Assembly: GCA_030063045.1 (NCBI GenBank)
Contig: JAQSEB010000086.1
Span: 248,001 to 312,000 of the forward strand
Origin: Pratylenchus scribneri
Taxonomy: Eukaryota > Nematoda > Chromadorea > Rhabditida > Pratylenchidae
Length of the DNA stretch: 64,000 nucleotides
Direction: 5' to 3'
Each line of letters begins with the position of its first letter. The first letter of the stretch is position 1. The notes under the pieces are model-generated. The model searched no databases, was not told the DNA's origin, and saw only the letters and a list, made by a program, of their open reading frames with translations. Made by a program: the position numbers and the translations under genes. Positions 1 through 10,353 of this stretch are shown in pieces.

Positions 1-64
1 GCATCCGCTAAACTATTTAAGATTAATTTTTAGACTCATAAAAATAATTCTAAATGATTTTGCG
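1..64 (+). repeat. Reference type A monomer
   Basis: This is the first complete monomer and the phase used throughout: GCATCCGC at 1-8, box 1 ctattt at 13-18, GATTAATTTTTAGACTCA at 21-38, TAAAAAT at 39-45, then the type A box 2 aattctaaatgattttgcg ending at 64. Type A differs from type B at six positions packed into 47-58 (47, 48, 52, 54, 56, 58) and is otherwise the same. A-type monomers dominate 1-8.3 kb, 19-21 kb and 28.9-46.6 kb. Confidence 0.93.
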
Positions 65-374
65 GCATCCGCTAAACTATTTAAGATTAATTTTTAGACT
101 CATAAAAATAATTCTAAATGATTTTGCGGCATCCGCTAAACAATTTAAGATTAATTTTTAGACTCATATAAATAATTCTAAATGATTTTGCGGCATCCGC
201 TAAACTATTTAAGATTAATTTTTAGACTCATAAAAATAATTCTAAATGATTTTGCGGCATCCGCTAAATAATTTAAGATTAATTTTTAGACTCATAAAAA
301 TAATTCTTAGTCAATTCGCGGCCGCTAAACTATTTAAGATTAATTTTTAGACTCATAAAAATATATCTTAGTCG

Positions 375-438
375 GCATCCGCTAAACTATTTAAGATTAA
401 TTTTTAGACTCATAAAAATATATCTTAGTCAATTTGCG
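375..438 (+). repeat. Reference type B monomer
   Basis: This is a clean type B monomer: same core and box 1 as type A, but box 2 reads atatcttagtcaatttgcg. The switch from A is a cluster of six substitutions between monomer positions 47 and 58. Intermediates with aattcttagtc (A at 47-48, B at 52-58) occur, for example before 318, 628 and 47,425, so the two halves of the box can be exchanged. Both A and B combine with every common box 1 state, which argues for recombination or conversion tracts shorter than a monomer. Confidence 0.93.
392..427. other. AT-rich dyad in the monomer core (example in the 375-438 monomer)
   Basis: Monomer positions 18-32 and 39-53 are near-perfect inverted repeats around the 6-nt centre GACTCA. 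In type B, 13 of 15 positions pair, with mismatches only at 24/47 and 25/46. In type A, 12 of 15 pair. The inner 7-bp arms attttta/taaaaat are perfect in both. The element recurs in almost every A, B and C monomer. It could extrude as a hairpin or bind a dimeric protein; both are inference. Confidence 0.85.
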
Positions 439-446
439 GCATCCGC
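436..446. other. GC-rich dyad at the monomer junction (example)
   Basis: GCGG-CAT-CCGC spans the junction of consecutive A/B monomers (positions 62-64 and 1-8) and forms 4-bp inverted arms with a 3-nt spacer. It is the only GC-rich block of the monomer and holds both of its usual CpG sites. Its centre lies about 32 bp from the centre of the AT-rich dyad, so dyad centres alternate roughly every half monomer along the array. Confidence 0.85.
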
Positions 447-1256
447 TAAACAATTTAAGATTAATTTTTAGACTAATAAAAATAATTCTAAATGATTTTG
501 CGGCATCCGCTAAACAATTTAAGATTAATTTTTAGACTCATAAAAATAATTCTAAATGATTTTGCGGCATCCGCTAAATAATTTAAGATTAATTTTTAGA
601 CTCATAAAAATAATTCTTAGTCAATTCGCGGCCGCTAAACTAATTAAGATTAATTTTTAGACTCATAAAAATATATCTTAGTCGGCATCCGCTAAACTAT
701 TTAAGATTAATTTTTAGACTCATAAAAATATATCTTAGTCAATTTGCGGCATCCGCTAAACTATTTAAGATTAATTTTTAGACTCATAAAAATATATCTT
801 AGTCAATTTGCGGCATCCGCTATACTATTTAAGATTAATTTTTAGACTCATAAAAATATATCTTAGTCAATTTGCGGCATCCGCTAAACTATTTAAGATT
901 AATTTTTAGACTCATAAAAATAATTCTTAGTCAATTCGCGGCCGCTAAACTAATTAAGATTAATTTTTAGACTCATAAAAATATATCTTAGTCAATTTGC
1001 GGCATCCGCTAAACTATTTAAGATTAATTTTTAGACTCATAAAAATAATTCTAAATGATTTTGCGGCATCCGCTAAACCAATTAAATTAATTTTTAAACT
1101 CATAAAAATAATTCTAAATGATTTTGCGGCATCAGCTAAACTATTTAAGATTAATTTTTAGACTCATAAAAATATATCTTAGTCAATTTGCGGCATCCGC
1201 TAAACTATTTAAGATTAATTTTTAGACTCATAAAAATAATTCTAAATGATTTTGCG

Positions 1257-2342
1257 GCATCCGCTAAACTATTTTAGATTAATTTTTAGACTCATAAAAA
1301 TAATTCTAAATGACTTTGCGGCATCCGCTAAACTATTTAAGATTAATTTTTAGACTCATAAAAATAATTCTAAATGATTTTGCGGCATCCGCTAAACAAT
1401 TTAAGATTAATTTTTAGACTCATAAAATTAATTCTAAATGATTTTGCGGCATCCGCTAAATAATTTATGATTAATTTTTAGACTCATAAAAATAATTCTA
1501 AATGATTTTGCGGCATCCGCTAAACCAATTAAATTAATTTTTAAACTCATAAAAATAATTCTAAATGATTTTGCGGCATCAGCTAAACTATTTAAGATTA
1601 ATTTTTAGACTCATAAAAATAATTCTAAATAATTTTGCGGCATCCGCTAAATTATATAAGATTAATTTTTAGACTCATAAAAATAATTCTAAATGATTTT
1701 GCGGCATCCGCTAAACAATTTAAGATTAATTTTTAGACTCATAAAAATATATCTTAGTCAATTTGCGGCATCCGCTAAACTATTTAAGATTAATTTTTAG
1801 ACTCATAAAAATAATTCTAAATGATTTTGCGACATCCGCTAAACTATTTTAGATTAATTTTTAGACTCATAAAAATAATTCTAAATGACTTTGCGGCATC
1901 CGCTAAACTATTTAAGATTAATTTTTAGACTCATAAAAATAATTCTAAATGATTTTGCGGCATCCGCTAAACAATTTAAGATTAATTTTTAGACTCATAA
2001 AAATAATTCTAAATGATTTTGCGGCATCCGCTAAATAATTTATGATTAATTTTTAGACTCATAAAAATAATTCTAAATGATTTTGCGGCATCCGCTAAAC
2101 CAATTAAATTAATTTTTAAACTCATAAAAATAATTCTAAATGATTTTGCGGCATCAGCTAAACTATTTAAGATTAATTTTTAGACTCATAAAAATAATTC
2201 TAAATAATTTTGCGGCATCCGCTAAATTATATAAGATTAATTTTTAGACTCATAAAAATAATTCTAAATGATTTTGCGGCATCCGCTAAACAATTTAAGA
2301 TTAATTTTTAGACTCATAAAAATATATCTTAGTCAATTTGCG
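1257..2342 (+). repeat. 575-bp nine-monomer HOR, one full and one partial unit
   Basis: The variant monomer with box 1 tattttag and end atgactttgcg occupies 1,257-1,320 and 1,832-1,895, 575 bp apart (9x64-1). The missing base comes from a monomer with a 1-bp deletion, ccaattaaatt followed by tttttaaactc (start of deletion region near 1,531 and 2,106). Other shared markers are taatttatg, catcagctaaac, aaataattttgcg and attatataag, in the same order. The second unit matches for about seven monomers (1,896-2,342), then continues with B monomers. An earlier partial copy of the 1-bp-deleted monomer lies at 1,084, at a 447-bp (seven-monomer) distance. Confidence 0.85.
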
Positions 2343-2595
2343 GCATCCGCTAAACTATTTAAGATTAATTTTTAGACTCATAAAAATATATCTTAGTCAA
2401 TTTGCGGTATCCGCTAAACTATTTAAGATTAATTTTTAGACTCATAAAAATATATCTTAGTCAATTTGCGGCATCCGCTAAACTATTTAAGATTAATTTT
2501 TAGACTCATAAAAATATATCTTAGTCAATTTGCGGCATCCGCTAAACTATTTAAGATTAATTTTTAGACTCATAAAAATAATTCTTAGTCAATTC

Positions 2596-2603
2596 GCGGC
2601 CGC
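2596..2603. other. Fourth GCGGCCGC junction
   Basis: This is the last intact GCGGCCGC in the window. It again follows the hybrid box 2 aattcttagtcaattcgcg and precedes a CTAATT box 1, as at 938-945, so the whole short haplotype appears to have been copied. A fifth copy, at 58,345-58,352, reads GCGGCCTC and has lost the site. Confidence 0.85.
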
Positions 2604-2980
2604 TAAACTAATTAAGATTAATTTTTAGACTCATAAAAATATATCTTAGTCAATTTGCGGCATCCGCTAAACTATTTAAGATTAATTTTTAGACTCATAA
2701 AAATAATTCTAAATGATTTTGCGGCATCCGCTAAACCAATTAAGATTAATTTTTAGACTCATAAAAATATATCTTAGTCAATTTGCGGCATCCGCTAAAC
2801 TATTTAAGATTAATTTTTAAGACTCTTAAAAATAATTCTAAATGATTTTGCGGCATCCGCTAAACCAATTAAGATTAATTTTTAGACTCATAAAAATAAT
2901 TCTAAATGATTTTGCGGCATCCGCTAAACTATTTAAGATTAATTTTTAGACTCATAAAAATAATTCTAAATGATTTTGCG

Positions 2981-3748
2981 GCATCCGCTAAACAATTTAA
3001 GATTAATTTTTAGACTCATAAAAATATATCTTAATCAATTTGCGGCATCCGCTAAACTATTTAAGATTAATTTTTAGACTCATAAAAATAATTCTAAATG
3101 ATTTTGCGGCATCCGCTAAACTAATTAAGATTAATTTTTAGACTCATAAAAATATATCTTAGTCAATTTGCGGCATCCGCTAAACTAATTAAGATTAATT
3201 TTTAGACTCATAAAAATATATCTTAGTCAATTTGCGGCATCCGCTAAACTATTTAAGATTAATTTTTAGACTCATAAAAATAATTCTAAATGATTTTGCG
3301 GCATCCGCTAAACCAATTAAGATTAATTTTTAGACTCATAAAAATAATTCTAAATGATTTTGCGGCATCCGCTAAACAATTTAAGATTAATTTTTAGACT
3401 CATAAAAATATATCTTAGTCAATTTGCGGCATCCGCTAAACTATTTAAGATTAATTTTTAGACTCATAAAAATAATTCTAAATGATTTTGCGGCATCCGC
3501 TAAACTAATTAAGATTAATTTTTAGACTCATAAAAATATATCTTAGTCAATTTGCGGCATCCGCTAAACTAATTAAGATTAATTTTTAGACTCATAAAAA
3601 TATATCTTAGTCAATTTGCGGCATCCGCTAAACTATTTAAGATTAATTTTTAGACTCATAAAAATAATTCTAAATGATTTTGCGGCATCCGCTAAACCAA
3701 TTAAGATTAATTTTTAGACTCATAAAAATAATTCTAAATGATTTTGCG
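2981..3748 (+). repeat. 384-bp six-monomer HOR, two tandem units
   Basis: Units 2,981-3,364 and 3,365-3,748 have the same monomer order: CAATTT-B, CTATTT-A, CTAATT-B, CTAATT-B, CTATTT-A, CCAATT-A. A third unit starts at 3,749 but diverges after two monomers. The first unit has a private change (cttaatcaattt near 3,030) that the second lacks. An exact spacing of 6x64 with the same order marks a simple tandem duplication. Confidence 0.85.
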
Positions 3749-4068
3749 GCATCCGCTAAACAATTTAAGATTAATTTTTAGACTCATAAAAATATATCTT
3801 AGTCAATTTGCGGCATCCGCTAAACTATTTAAGATTAATTTTTAGACTCATAAAAATAATTTTAAATGATTTTGCGGCATCCGCTAAACCAATTAAGATT
3901 AATTTTTAGACTCATAAAAATATATCTTAGTCAATTTGCGGCATCCGCTAAACTATTTAAGATTAATTTTTAGACTCATAAAAATATATCTTAGTCAATT
4001 TGCGGCATCCGCTAAACTAATTAAGATTAATTTTTAGACTCATAAAAATAATTCTAAATGATTTGGCG

Positions 4069-4324
4069 GCATCCGCTAAACCAATTAAGATTAATTTTTA
4101 GACTCATAAAAATAATTCTAAATGATTTTGCGGCATCCGCTAAACCAATTAAGATTAATTTTTAGACTCATAAAAATAATTCTAAATGATTTTGCGGCAT
4201 CCGCTAAACCAATTAAGATTAATTTTTAGACTCATAAAAATAATTCTAAATGATTTTGCGGCATCCGCTAAACCAATTAAGATTAATTTTTAGACTCATA
4301 AAAATAATTCTAAATGATTTTGCG
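4069..4324 (+). repeat. Homogeneous run of four CCAATT-A monomers
   Basis: Four consecutive monomers (starts 4,069, 4,133, 4,197, 4,261) carry box 1 CCAATT and box 2 type A with no differences that I can see, in a neighbourhood where adjacent monomers normally differ. This is the smallest scale of amplification here: one monomer repeated in place. The monomer starting near 4,389 has lost one T from its T-tract (ttaattttagac) and is 63 bp. Confidence 0.8.
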
Positions 4325-4707
4325 GCATCCGCTAAACTAATTAAGATTAATTTTTAGAATCATAAAAATAATTCTAAATGATTTTGCGGCATCCGCTAAA
4401 CTATTTAAGATTAATTTTAGACTCATAAAAATAATTCTATATGATTTTGCGGCATCCGCTAAACAATTTAAGATTAATTTTTAGACTCATAAAAATAATT
4501 CTAAATGATTTTGCGGCATCCGCTAAACTATTTAAGATTAATTTTTAGACTCATAAAAATAATTCTAAATGATTTTGCGGCATCCGCTAAACCAATTAAG
4601 ATTAATTTTTAGACTCATAAAAATATATCTTAGTCAATTTGCGGCATCCGCTAAACTATTTAAGATTAATTTTTAGACTCATAAAAATAATTCTAAATGA
4701 TTTTGCG

Positions 4708-5218
4708 GCATCCGCTAAACTATTTTAGATTAATTTTTAGACTCATAAAAATAATTCTAAATGACTTTGCGGCATCCGCTAAACTATTTAAGATTAATTT
4801 TTAGACTCATAAAAATAATTCTAAATGATTTTGCGGCATCCGCTAAACAATTTAAGATTAATTTTTAGACTCATAAAAATAATTCTAAATGATTTTGCGG
4901 CATCCGCTAAATAATTTATGATTAATTTTTAGACTCATAAAAATAATTCTAAATGATTTTGCGGCATCCGCTAAACCAATTAAATTAATTTTTAAACTCA
5001 TAAAAATAATTCTAAATGATTTTGCGGCATCAGCTAAACTATTTAAGATTAATTTTTAGACTCATAAAAATAATTCTAAATAATTTTGCGGCATCCGCTA
5101 AATTATATAAGATTAATTTTTAGACTCATAAAAATAATTCTAAATGATTTTGCGGCATCCGCTAAACAATTTAAGATTAATTTTTAGACTCATAAAAATA
5201 TATCTTAGTCAATTTGCG
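4708..5218 (+). repeat. Distant third copy of the 575-bp HOR block
   Basis: The same ordered markers (tattttag with atgactttgcg, taatttatg, the 1-bp-deleted ccaattaaatt monomer, catcagctaaac, aaataattttgcg, attatataag) recur here, 2,876 bp downstream of 1,832-2,342. Its flanks differ from the first copies, so a block of about eight monomers was copied to a new place rather than the whole 2.9 kb being repeated. Confidence 0.85.
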
Positions 5219-5537
5219 GCATCCGCTAAACTATTTAAGATTAATTTTTAGACTCATAAAAATATATCTTAGTAAATTTGCGGCATTCGCTAAACTATTA
5301 AGATTAATTTTTAGACTCATAAAAATATATCTTAGTCAATTTGCGGCATCCGCTAAACTATTTAAGATTAATTTTTAGACTCATAAAAATAATTCTAAAT
5401 GATTTTGCGGCATCCGCTAAACCAATTAAGATTAATTTTTAGACTCATAAAAATAATTCTAAATGATTTTGCGGCATCCGCTAAACAATTTAAGATTAAT
5501 TTTTAGACTCATAAAAATATATCTTAGTCAATTTGCG

Positions 5538-6561
5538 GCATCCGCTAAACTATTTAAGATTAATTTTTAGACTCATAAAAATAATTTTAAATGATTTTGC
5601 GGCATCCGCTAAACCAATTAAGATTAATTTTTAGACTCATAAAAATATATCTTAGTCAATTTGCGGCATCCGCTAAACTATTTAAGATTAATTTTTAGAC
5701 TCATAAAAATATATCTTAGTCAATTTGCGGCATCCGCTAAACTAATTAAGATTAATTTTTAGACTCATAAAAATAATTCTAAATGATTTTGCGGCATCCG
5801 CTAAACAATTTAAGATTAATTTTTAGACTCATAAAAATAATTCTAAATGATTTTGCGGCATCCGCTAAACAATTTAAGGTTAATTTTTAGACTCATAAAA
5901 ATAATTCTAAATGATTTTGCGGCATCCGCTAAACCAATTAAGATTAATTTTTAGACTCATAAAAATAATTCTAAATGATTTTGCGGCATCCGCTAAACAA
6001 TTTAAGATTAATTTTTAGACTCATAAAAATATATCTTAGTCAATTTGCGGCATCCGCTAAACTATTTAAGATTAATTTTTAGACTCATAAAAATAATTTT
6101 AAATGATTTTGCGGCATCCGCTAAACCAATTAAGATTAATTTTTAGACTCATAAAAATATATCTTAGTCAATTTGCGGCATCCGCTAAACTATTTAAGAT
6201 TAATTTTTAGACTCATAAAAATATATCTTAGTCAATTTGCGGCATCCGCTAAACTAATTAAGATTAATTTTTAGACTCATAAAAATAATTCTAAATGATT
6301 TTGCGGCATCCGCTAAACAATTTAAGATTAATTTTTAGACTCATAAAAATAATTCTAAATGATTTTGCGGCATCCGCTAAACAATTTAAGGTTAATTTTT
6401 AGACTCATAAAAATAATTCTAAATGATTTTGCGGCATCCGCTAAACCAATTAAGATTAATTTTTAGACTCATAAAAATAATTCTAGATGATTTTGCGGCA
6501 TCCGCTAAACCAATTAAGATTAATTTTTAGACTCATAAAAATAATTCTAAATGATTTTGCG
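5538..6561 (+). repeat. 512-bp eight-monomer HOR, two units
   Basis: Marker aattttaaatg is at 5,585 and 6,097, and marker caatttaaggtt at 5,871 and 6,383, both 512 bp apart. Unit order: CTATTT-A (tttaaatg), CCAATT-B, CTATTT-B, CTAATT-A, CAATTT-A, CAATTT with aaggtt-A, CCAATT-A, then CAATTT-B in unit one but CCAATT-A in unit two. The seventh monomer of unit two carries tctagatg. The same 512-bp spacing recurs between 7,279 and 7,791. Confidence 0.85.
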
Positions 6562-7003
6562 GCATCCGCTAAACTAATTAAGATTAATTTTTAGACTCAT
6601 AAAAATAATTCTAAATGATTTTGCGGCATCCGCTAAACCAATTAAGATTAATTTTTAGACTCATAAAAATATATCTTAGTCAATTTGCGGCATTCGCTAA
6701 ACTATTTAAGATTAATTTTTAGACTCATAAAAATAATTCTAAATGATTTTGCGGCATCCGCTTAACCAATTAAGATTAATTTTTAGACTCATAAAAATAA
6801 TTCTAAATGATTTTGCGGCATCCGCTAAACTAATTAAGATTAATTTTTAGACTCATAAAAATAATTCTAAATGATTTTGCGGCATCCGCTAAACCAATTA
6901 AGTTTAATTTTTAGACTCATAAAAATATATCTTAGTCAATTAGCGACATCCGCTAAACTATTTAAGATTAATTTTTAGACTCATAAAAATATATCTTAGT
7001 CAA

Positions 7004-7020
7004 TTAGCGGCATCCGCTAA
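7004..7020. other. Perfect 7-bp junction dyad in a C-derived monomer
   Basis: TTAGCGG-CAT-CCGCTAA forms perfect 7-bp arms around a 3-nt centre. It arises where the C-type A at position 61 meets the A/B-type G at position 1. The related ttagcg-acatc-cgctaa (6-bp arms) is seen at 6,940-6,956. A/B junctions have a T:T mismatch at this point. The 7-bp form recurs, for example near 59,680, 62,036 and 63,880. Confidence 0.85.
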
Positions 7021-7201
7021 ACTATTTAAGATTAATTTTTAGACTCATAAAAATAATTCTAAATGATTTTGCGGCATCCGCTAAACCAATTAAGTTTAAT
7101 TTTTAGACTCATAAAAATATATCTTAGTCAATTAGCGACATCCGCTAAACTATTTAAGATTAATTTTTAGACTCATAAAAATAATTCTAAATGATTTTGC
7201 G

Positions 7202-8338
7202 GCATCCGCTAAACAATTTAAGATTAATTTTTAGACTCATAAAAATAATTCTAAATGATTTTGCGGCATCCGCTAAACAATTTAAGGTTAATTTTTAGAC
7301 TCATAAAAATAATTCTAAATGATTTTGCGGCATCCGCTAAACCAATTAAGATTAATTTTTAGACTCATAAAAATAATTCTAAATGATTTTGCGGCATCCG
7401 CTAAACAATTTAAGATTAATTTTTAGACTCATAAAAATATATCTTAGTCAATTTGCGGCATCCGCTAAACTATTTAAGATTAATTTTTAGACTCATAAAA
7501 ATAATTTTAAATGATTTTGCGGCATCCGCTAAACCAATTAAGATTAATTTTTAGACTCATAAAAATATATCTTAGTCAATTTGCGGCATCCGCTAAACTA
7601 TTTAAGATTAATTTTTAGACTCATAAAAATATATCTTAGTCAATTTGCGGCATCCGCTAAACTAATTAAGATTAATTTTTAGACTCATAAAAATAATTCT
7701 AAATGATTTTGCGGCATCCGCTAAACAATTTAAGATTAATTTTTAGACTCATAAAAATAATTCTAAATGATTTTGCGGCATCAGCTAAACAATTTAAGGT
7801 TAATTTTTAGACTCATAAAAATAATTCTAAATGATTTTGCGGCATCCGCTAAACCAATTAAGATTAATTTTTAGACTCATAAAAATAATTCTAGATGATT
7901 TTGCGGCATCCGCTAAACCAATTAAGATTAATTTTTAGACTCATAAAAATAATTCTAAATGATTTTGCGGCATCCGCTAAACTAATTAAGATTAATTTTT
8001 AGACTCATAAAAATAATTCTAAATGATTTTGCGGCATCCGCTAAACCAATTAAGATTAATTTTTAGACTCATAAAAATATATCTTAGTCAATTTGCGGCA
8101 TTCGCTAAACTATTTAAGATTAATTTTTAGACTCATAAAAATAATTCTAAATGATTTTGCGGCATCCGCTTAACCAATTAAGATTAATTTTTAGACTCAT
8201 AAAAATAATTCTAAATGATTTTGCGGCATCCGCTAAACTAATTAAGATTAATTTTTAGACTCATAAAAATAATTCTAAATGATTTTGCGGCATCCGCTAA
8301 ACCAATTAAGTTTAATTTTTAGACTCATAAAAATATAT
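7202..8338 (+). repeat. Copy of 5,794-6,930 at a 1,408-bp offset
   Basis: Rare markers recur exactly 1,408 bp (22 monomers) apart: caatttaaggtt (5,871/7,279 and 6,383/7,791), tctagatg (6,482/7,890), then cattcgct, gcttaacc and ccaattaagttt in the same order. The upstream monomers 6,946-7,201 do not match 5,538-5,793; they include short C-type junctions. The copy has its own change, catcagctaaac before the second aaggtt monomer, which is inherited by the 12.1-kb copy and so orders the duplications. Confidence 0.8.
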
Positions 8339-8541
8339 CTTAGTCAATTTGCAGCATCCGCTAAACTATTTAAGATTAATTTTTAGACTCATCAAAATAT
8401 ATCTTAGTCAATTAGCGACATCCGCTAAACTATTTAAGATTAATTTTTAGACTCATAAAAATATATCTTAGTCAATTAGCGGCATCCGCTAAACTATTTA
8501 AGATTAATTTTTAGACTCATAAAAATATATCTTAGTCAATT

Positions 8542-8587
8542 AAAATTATTCTTTAGTCACAGGAAACTAATTCTTAATCAATTTGCG
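8542..8587 (+). repeat. Reference type F monomer (46 nt, truncated)
   Basis: After a B/C monomer ending cttagtcaatt, the usual tgcggcatcc junction is missing and a 46-nt segment follows, containing tttagtcacaggaaact here and tttagtcccaggaaact in most copies, ending tcttaatcaatttgcg. It aligns with the last 46-47 nt of the divergent D/E monomers (cttta and CCCAGGAAA are shared), so it looks like an 18-bp deletion across a junction. I counted about 37 such junctions: 8,554-10,879 (7), 12,901-15,293 (7), 16,099-18,424 (7), 21,213-28,641 (8), 51,272 (1), 59,753-63,953 (7). Four families occur: cacagg (8,554, 12,901, 16,099), cccagg, and gacccagg variants (10,879, 18,424, 60,284, 62,640). Confidence 0.88.
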
Positions 8588-9177
8588 GCATCCGCTAAAC
8601 TATTTAAGATTAATTTTTAGACTCATAAAAATATATCTTCGTCAATTTGCGACATCCGCTAAACTATTTAAGATTAATTTTTAGACTCATAAAAATATAT
8701 CTTATTCAATTAGCGACATCCGCTAAACTATTTAAGATTAATTTTTAGACTCATAAAAATATATCTTAGTCAATTAAAATTATTCTTTAGTCCCAGGAAA
8801 CTAATTCTTAATCAATTTGCGGAATTCGCTAAACTATTTAAGATTAATTTTTAGACTCATAAAAATATATCTTAGTCAATTAGCGACATCCGCTAAACTA
8901 TTTAAGATTAATTTTTAGACTCATAAAAATATATCTTAGTCAATTAGCGACATCCGCTAAACTATTTAAGATTAATTTTTACTCATATAAATATATCTTA
9001 GTCAATTAAAATTATTCTTTAGTCCCAGGAAACTAATTCTTAATCAATTTGCGGCATCCGCTAAACTATTTAAGATTAATTTTTAGACTCATAAAAATAA
9101 TTCTAAATGATTTTGCGGCATCCGCTAAACCAATTAAGATTAATTTTTAGACTCATAAAAATATATCTTAGTCAATT

Positions 9178-9198
9178 TTTTTAGACTCATAAAAATAT
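9178..9198 (+). repeat. Partial monomer inside super-repeat copy 1
   Basis: At 9,172-9,190 a B end (cttagtcaattt) runs directly into ttttagactcataaaa, skipping the junction and box 1, so a monomer is represented only by its core and tail. The same short form recurs near 13,520, 16,720, 21,370, 23,300, 24,080, 26,650 and 27,425, always after a CCAATT-B monomer and before a C monomer with tagattcat, so it is a stable, copied junction and not a sequencing error. Confidence 0.8.
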
Positions 9199-10353
9199 AT
9201 CTTAGTCAATTAGCGACATCCGCTAAACTATTTAAGATTAATTTTTAGATTCATAAAAATATATCTTAGTCAATTAGCGACATCCGCTAAACTATTTAAG
9301 ATTAATTTTTACTCATAAAAATATATCTTAGTCAATTAGCGACATCCGCTAAACTATTTAAGATTAATTTTTAGACTCATAAAAATATATCTTAGTCAAT
9401 TAGCGACATCCGCTAAACTATTTAAGATTAATTTTTAGACTCATTAAAATATATCTTAGTCAATTAGCGACATCCGCTAAACTATTTAAGATTAATTTTT
9501 AGACTCATAAAAATATATCTTAGTCAATTAGCGGCATCCGCTAAACTATTTAAGATTAATTTTTAGACTCATAAAAATATATCTTAGTCAATTAAAATTA
9601 TTCTTTAGTCCCAGGAAACTAATTCTTAATCAATTTGCGGCATCCGCTAAACTATTTAAGATTAATTTTTAGACTCATAAAAATATATCTTAGTCAATTA
9701 GCGACATCCGCTAAACTATTTAAGATTAATTTTTAGACTCATAAAAATATATCTTAGTCAATTAGCGACATCCGCTAAACTATTTAAGATTAATTTTTAG
9801 ACTCATAAAAATATATCTTAGTCAATTAAAATTATTCTTTAGTCCCAGGAAACTAATTCTTAATCAATTTGTGGCATCCGCTAAACTATTTAAGATTAAT
9901 TTTTAGACTCATAAAAATATATCTTAGTCAATTAGCGGCATCCGCTAACTATTTAAGATTAATTTTTAGACTCATAAAAATATATCTTAGTCAATTAGGG
10001 ACATCCGCTAAACTATTTAAGATTAATTTTTAGACTCATAAAAATAATTCTAAATGATTTTGCGGCATTCGCTAACCTAATTAAGATTAATTTTTAGACT
10101 CATAAAAATAATTCTAAATGATTTTGCGGCATCCGCTAAACTAATTAAGATTAATTTTTAGACTCATAAAAATATATCTTAGTCAATTTGCGGCATCCGC
10201 TAAACAATTTAAGATTTTTTAGACTCATAAAAATATATCTTAGTCAATTAGGGACATCCGCTAAACTATTTAAGATTAATTTTTAGACTCATAAAAATAA
10301 TTCTAAATGATTTTGCGGCATTCGCTAACCTAATTAAGATTAATTTTTAGACT

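Larger units (their letters stand above)
318..937 (+). repeat. 310-bp HOR, two units, each starting at GCGGCCGC
   Basis: The palindrome GCGGCCGC (the NotI recognition sequence) lies at 318-325, 628-635 and 938-945, exactly 310 bp apart. Each unit is five monomers less 10 bp: 3 nt are lost at the GCGGCCGC junction, and 7 nt are lost where ttagtcggcatcc replaces the usual B end. The units share these deletions but differ in inner monomers (the first has B, A, A; the second B, B), so monomers were replaced after duplication. Box 2 before each site is the hybrid aattcttagtcaattcgcg. Confidence 0.85.
7480..10353 (+). repeat. Super-repeat copy 1 (about 2.9 kb)
   Basis: This block runs from the tttaaatg monomer through A/B monomers, the rare form tgcagcatcc followed by actcatcaaaa (8,390), then C and F monomers (F junctions at 8,554, 8,788, 9,020, 9,606, 9,840), and ends near cattcgctaacctaatt. 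It is repeated at 11,828-14,700 (offset 4,348, then 4,347 after a 1-bp deletion near 12,495) and, from about 8,235 on, at 15,780-18,835 (offset 7,545). Private markers shared in order include tagtcacagg, cttcgtcaattt, cttattcaatt, ggaattcgct, tttttactcatataaat and actcattaaaa. Confidence 0.85.

Noticed and set aside
1..64. Phased A-tract curvature
   Set aside because: The T-tract and A-tract are about 13 bp apart and the next T-tract about 15 bp further, not near 10.5 bp, so no simple phasing is seen within the monomer.
1..64. Origin of the 64-mer from two 32-mers
   Set aside because: The halves share only short words (taa, gatt, tttt) at inconsistent spacing. The half-period regularity lies in inverted, not direct, symmetry.
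8821..8830. EcoRI-like ggaattcgct as an insertion boundary
   Set aside because: It is a two-base variant of gcatccgct repeated at the matching sites in super-repeat copies 2 and 3; nothing is inserted there.
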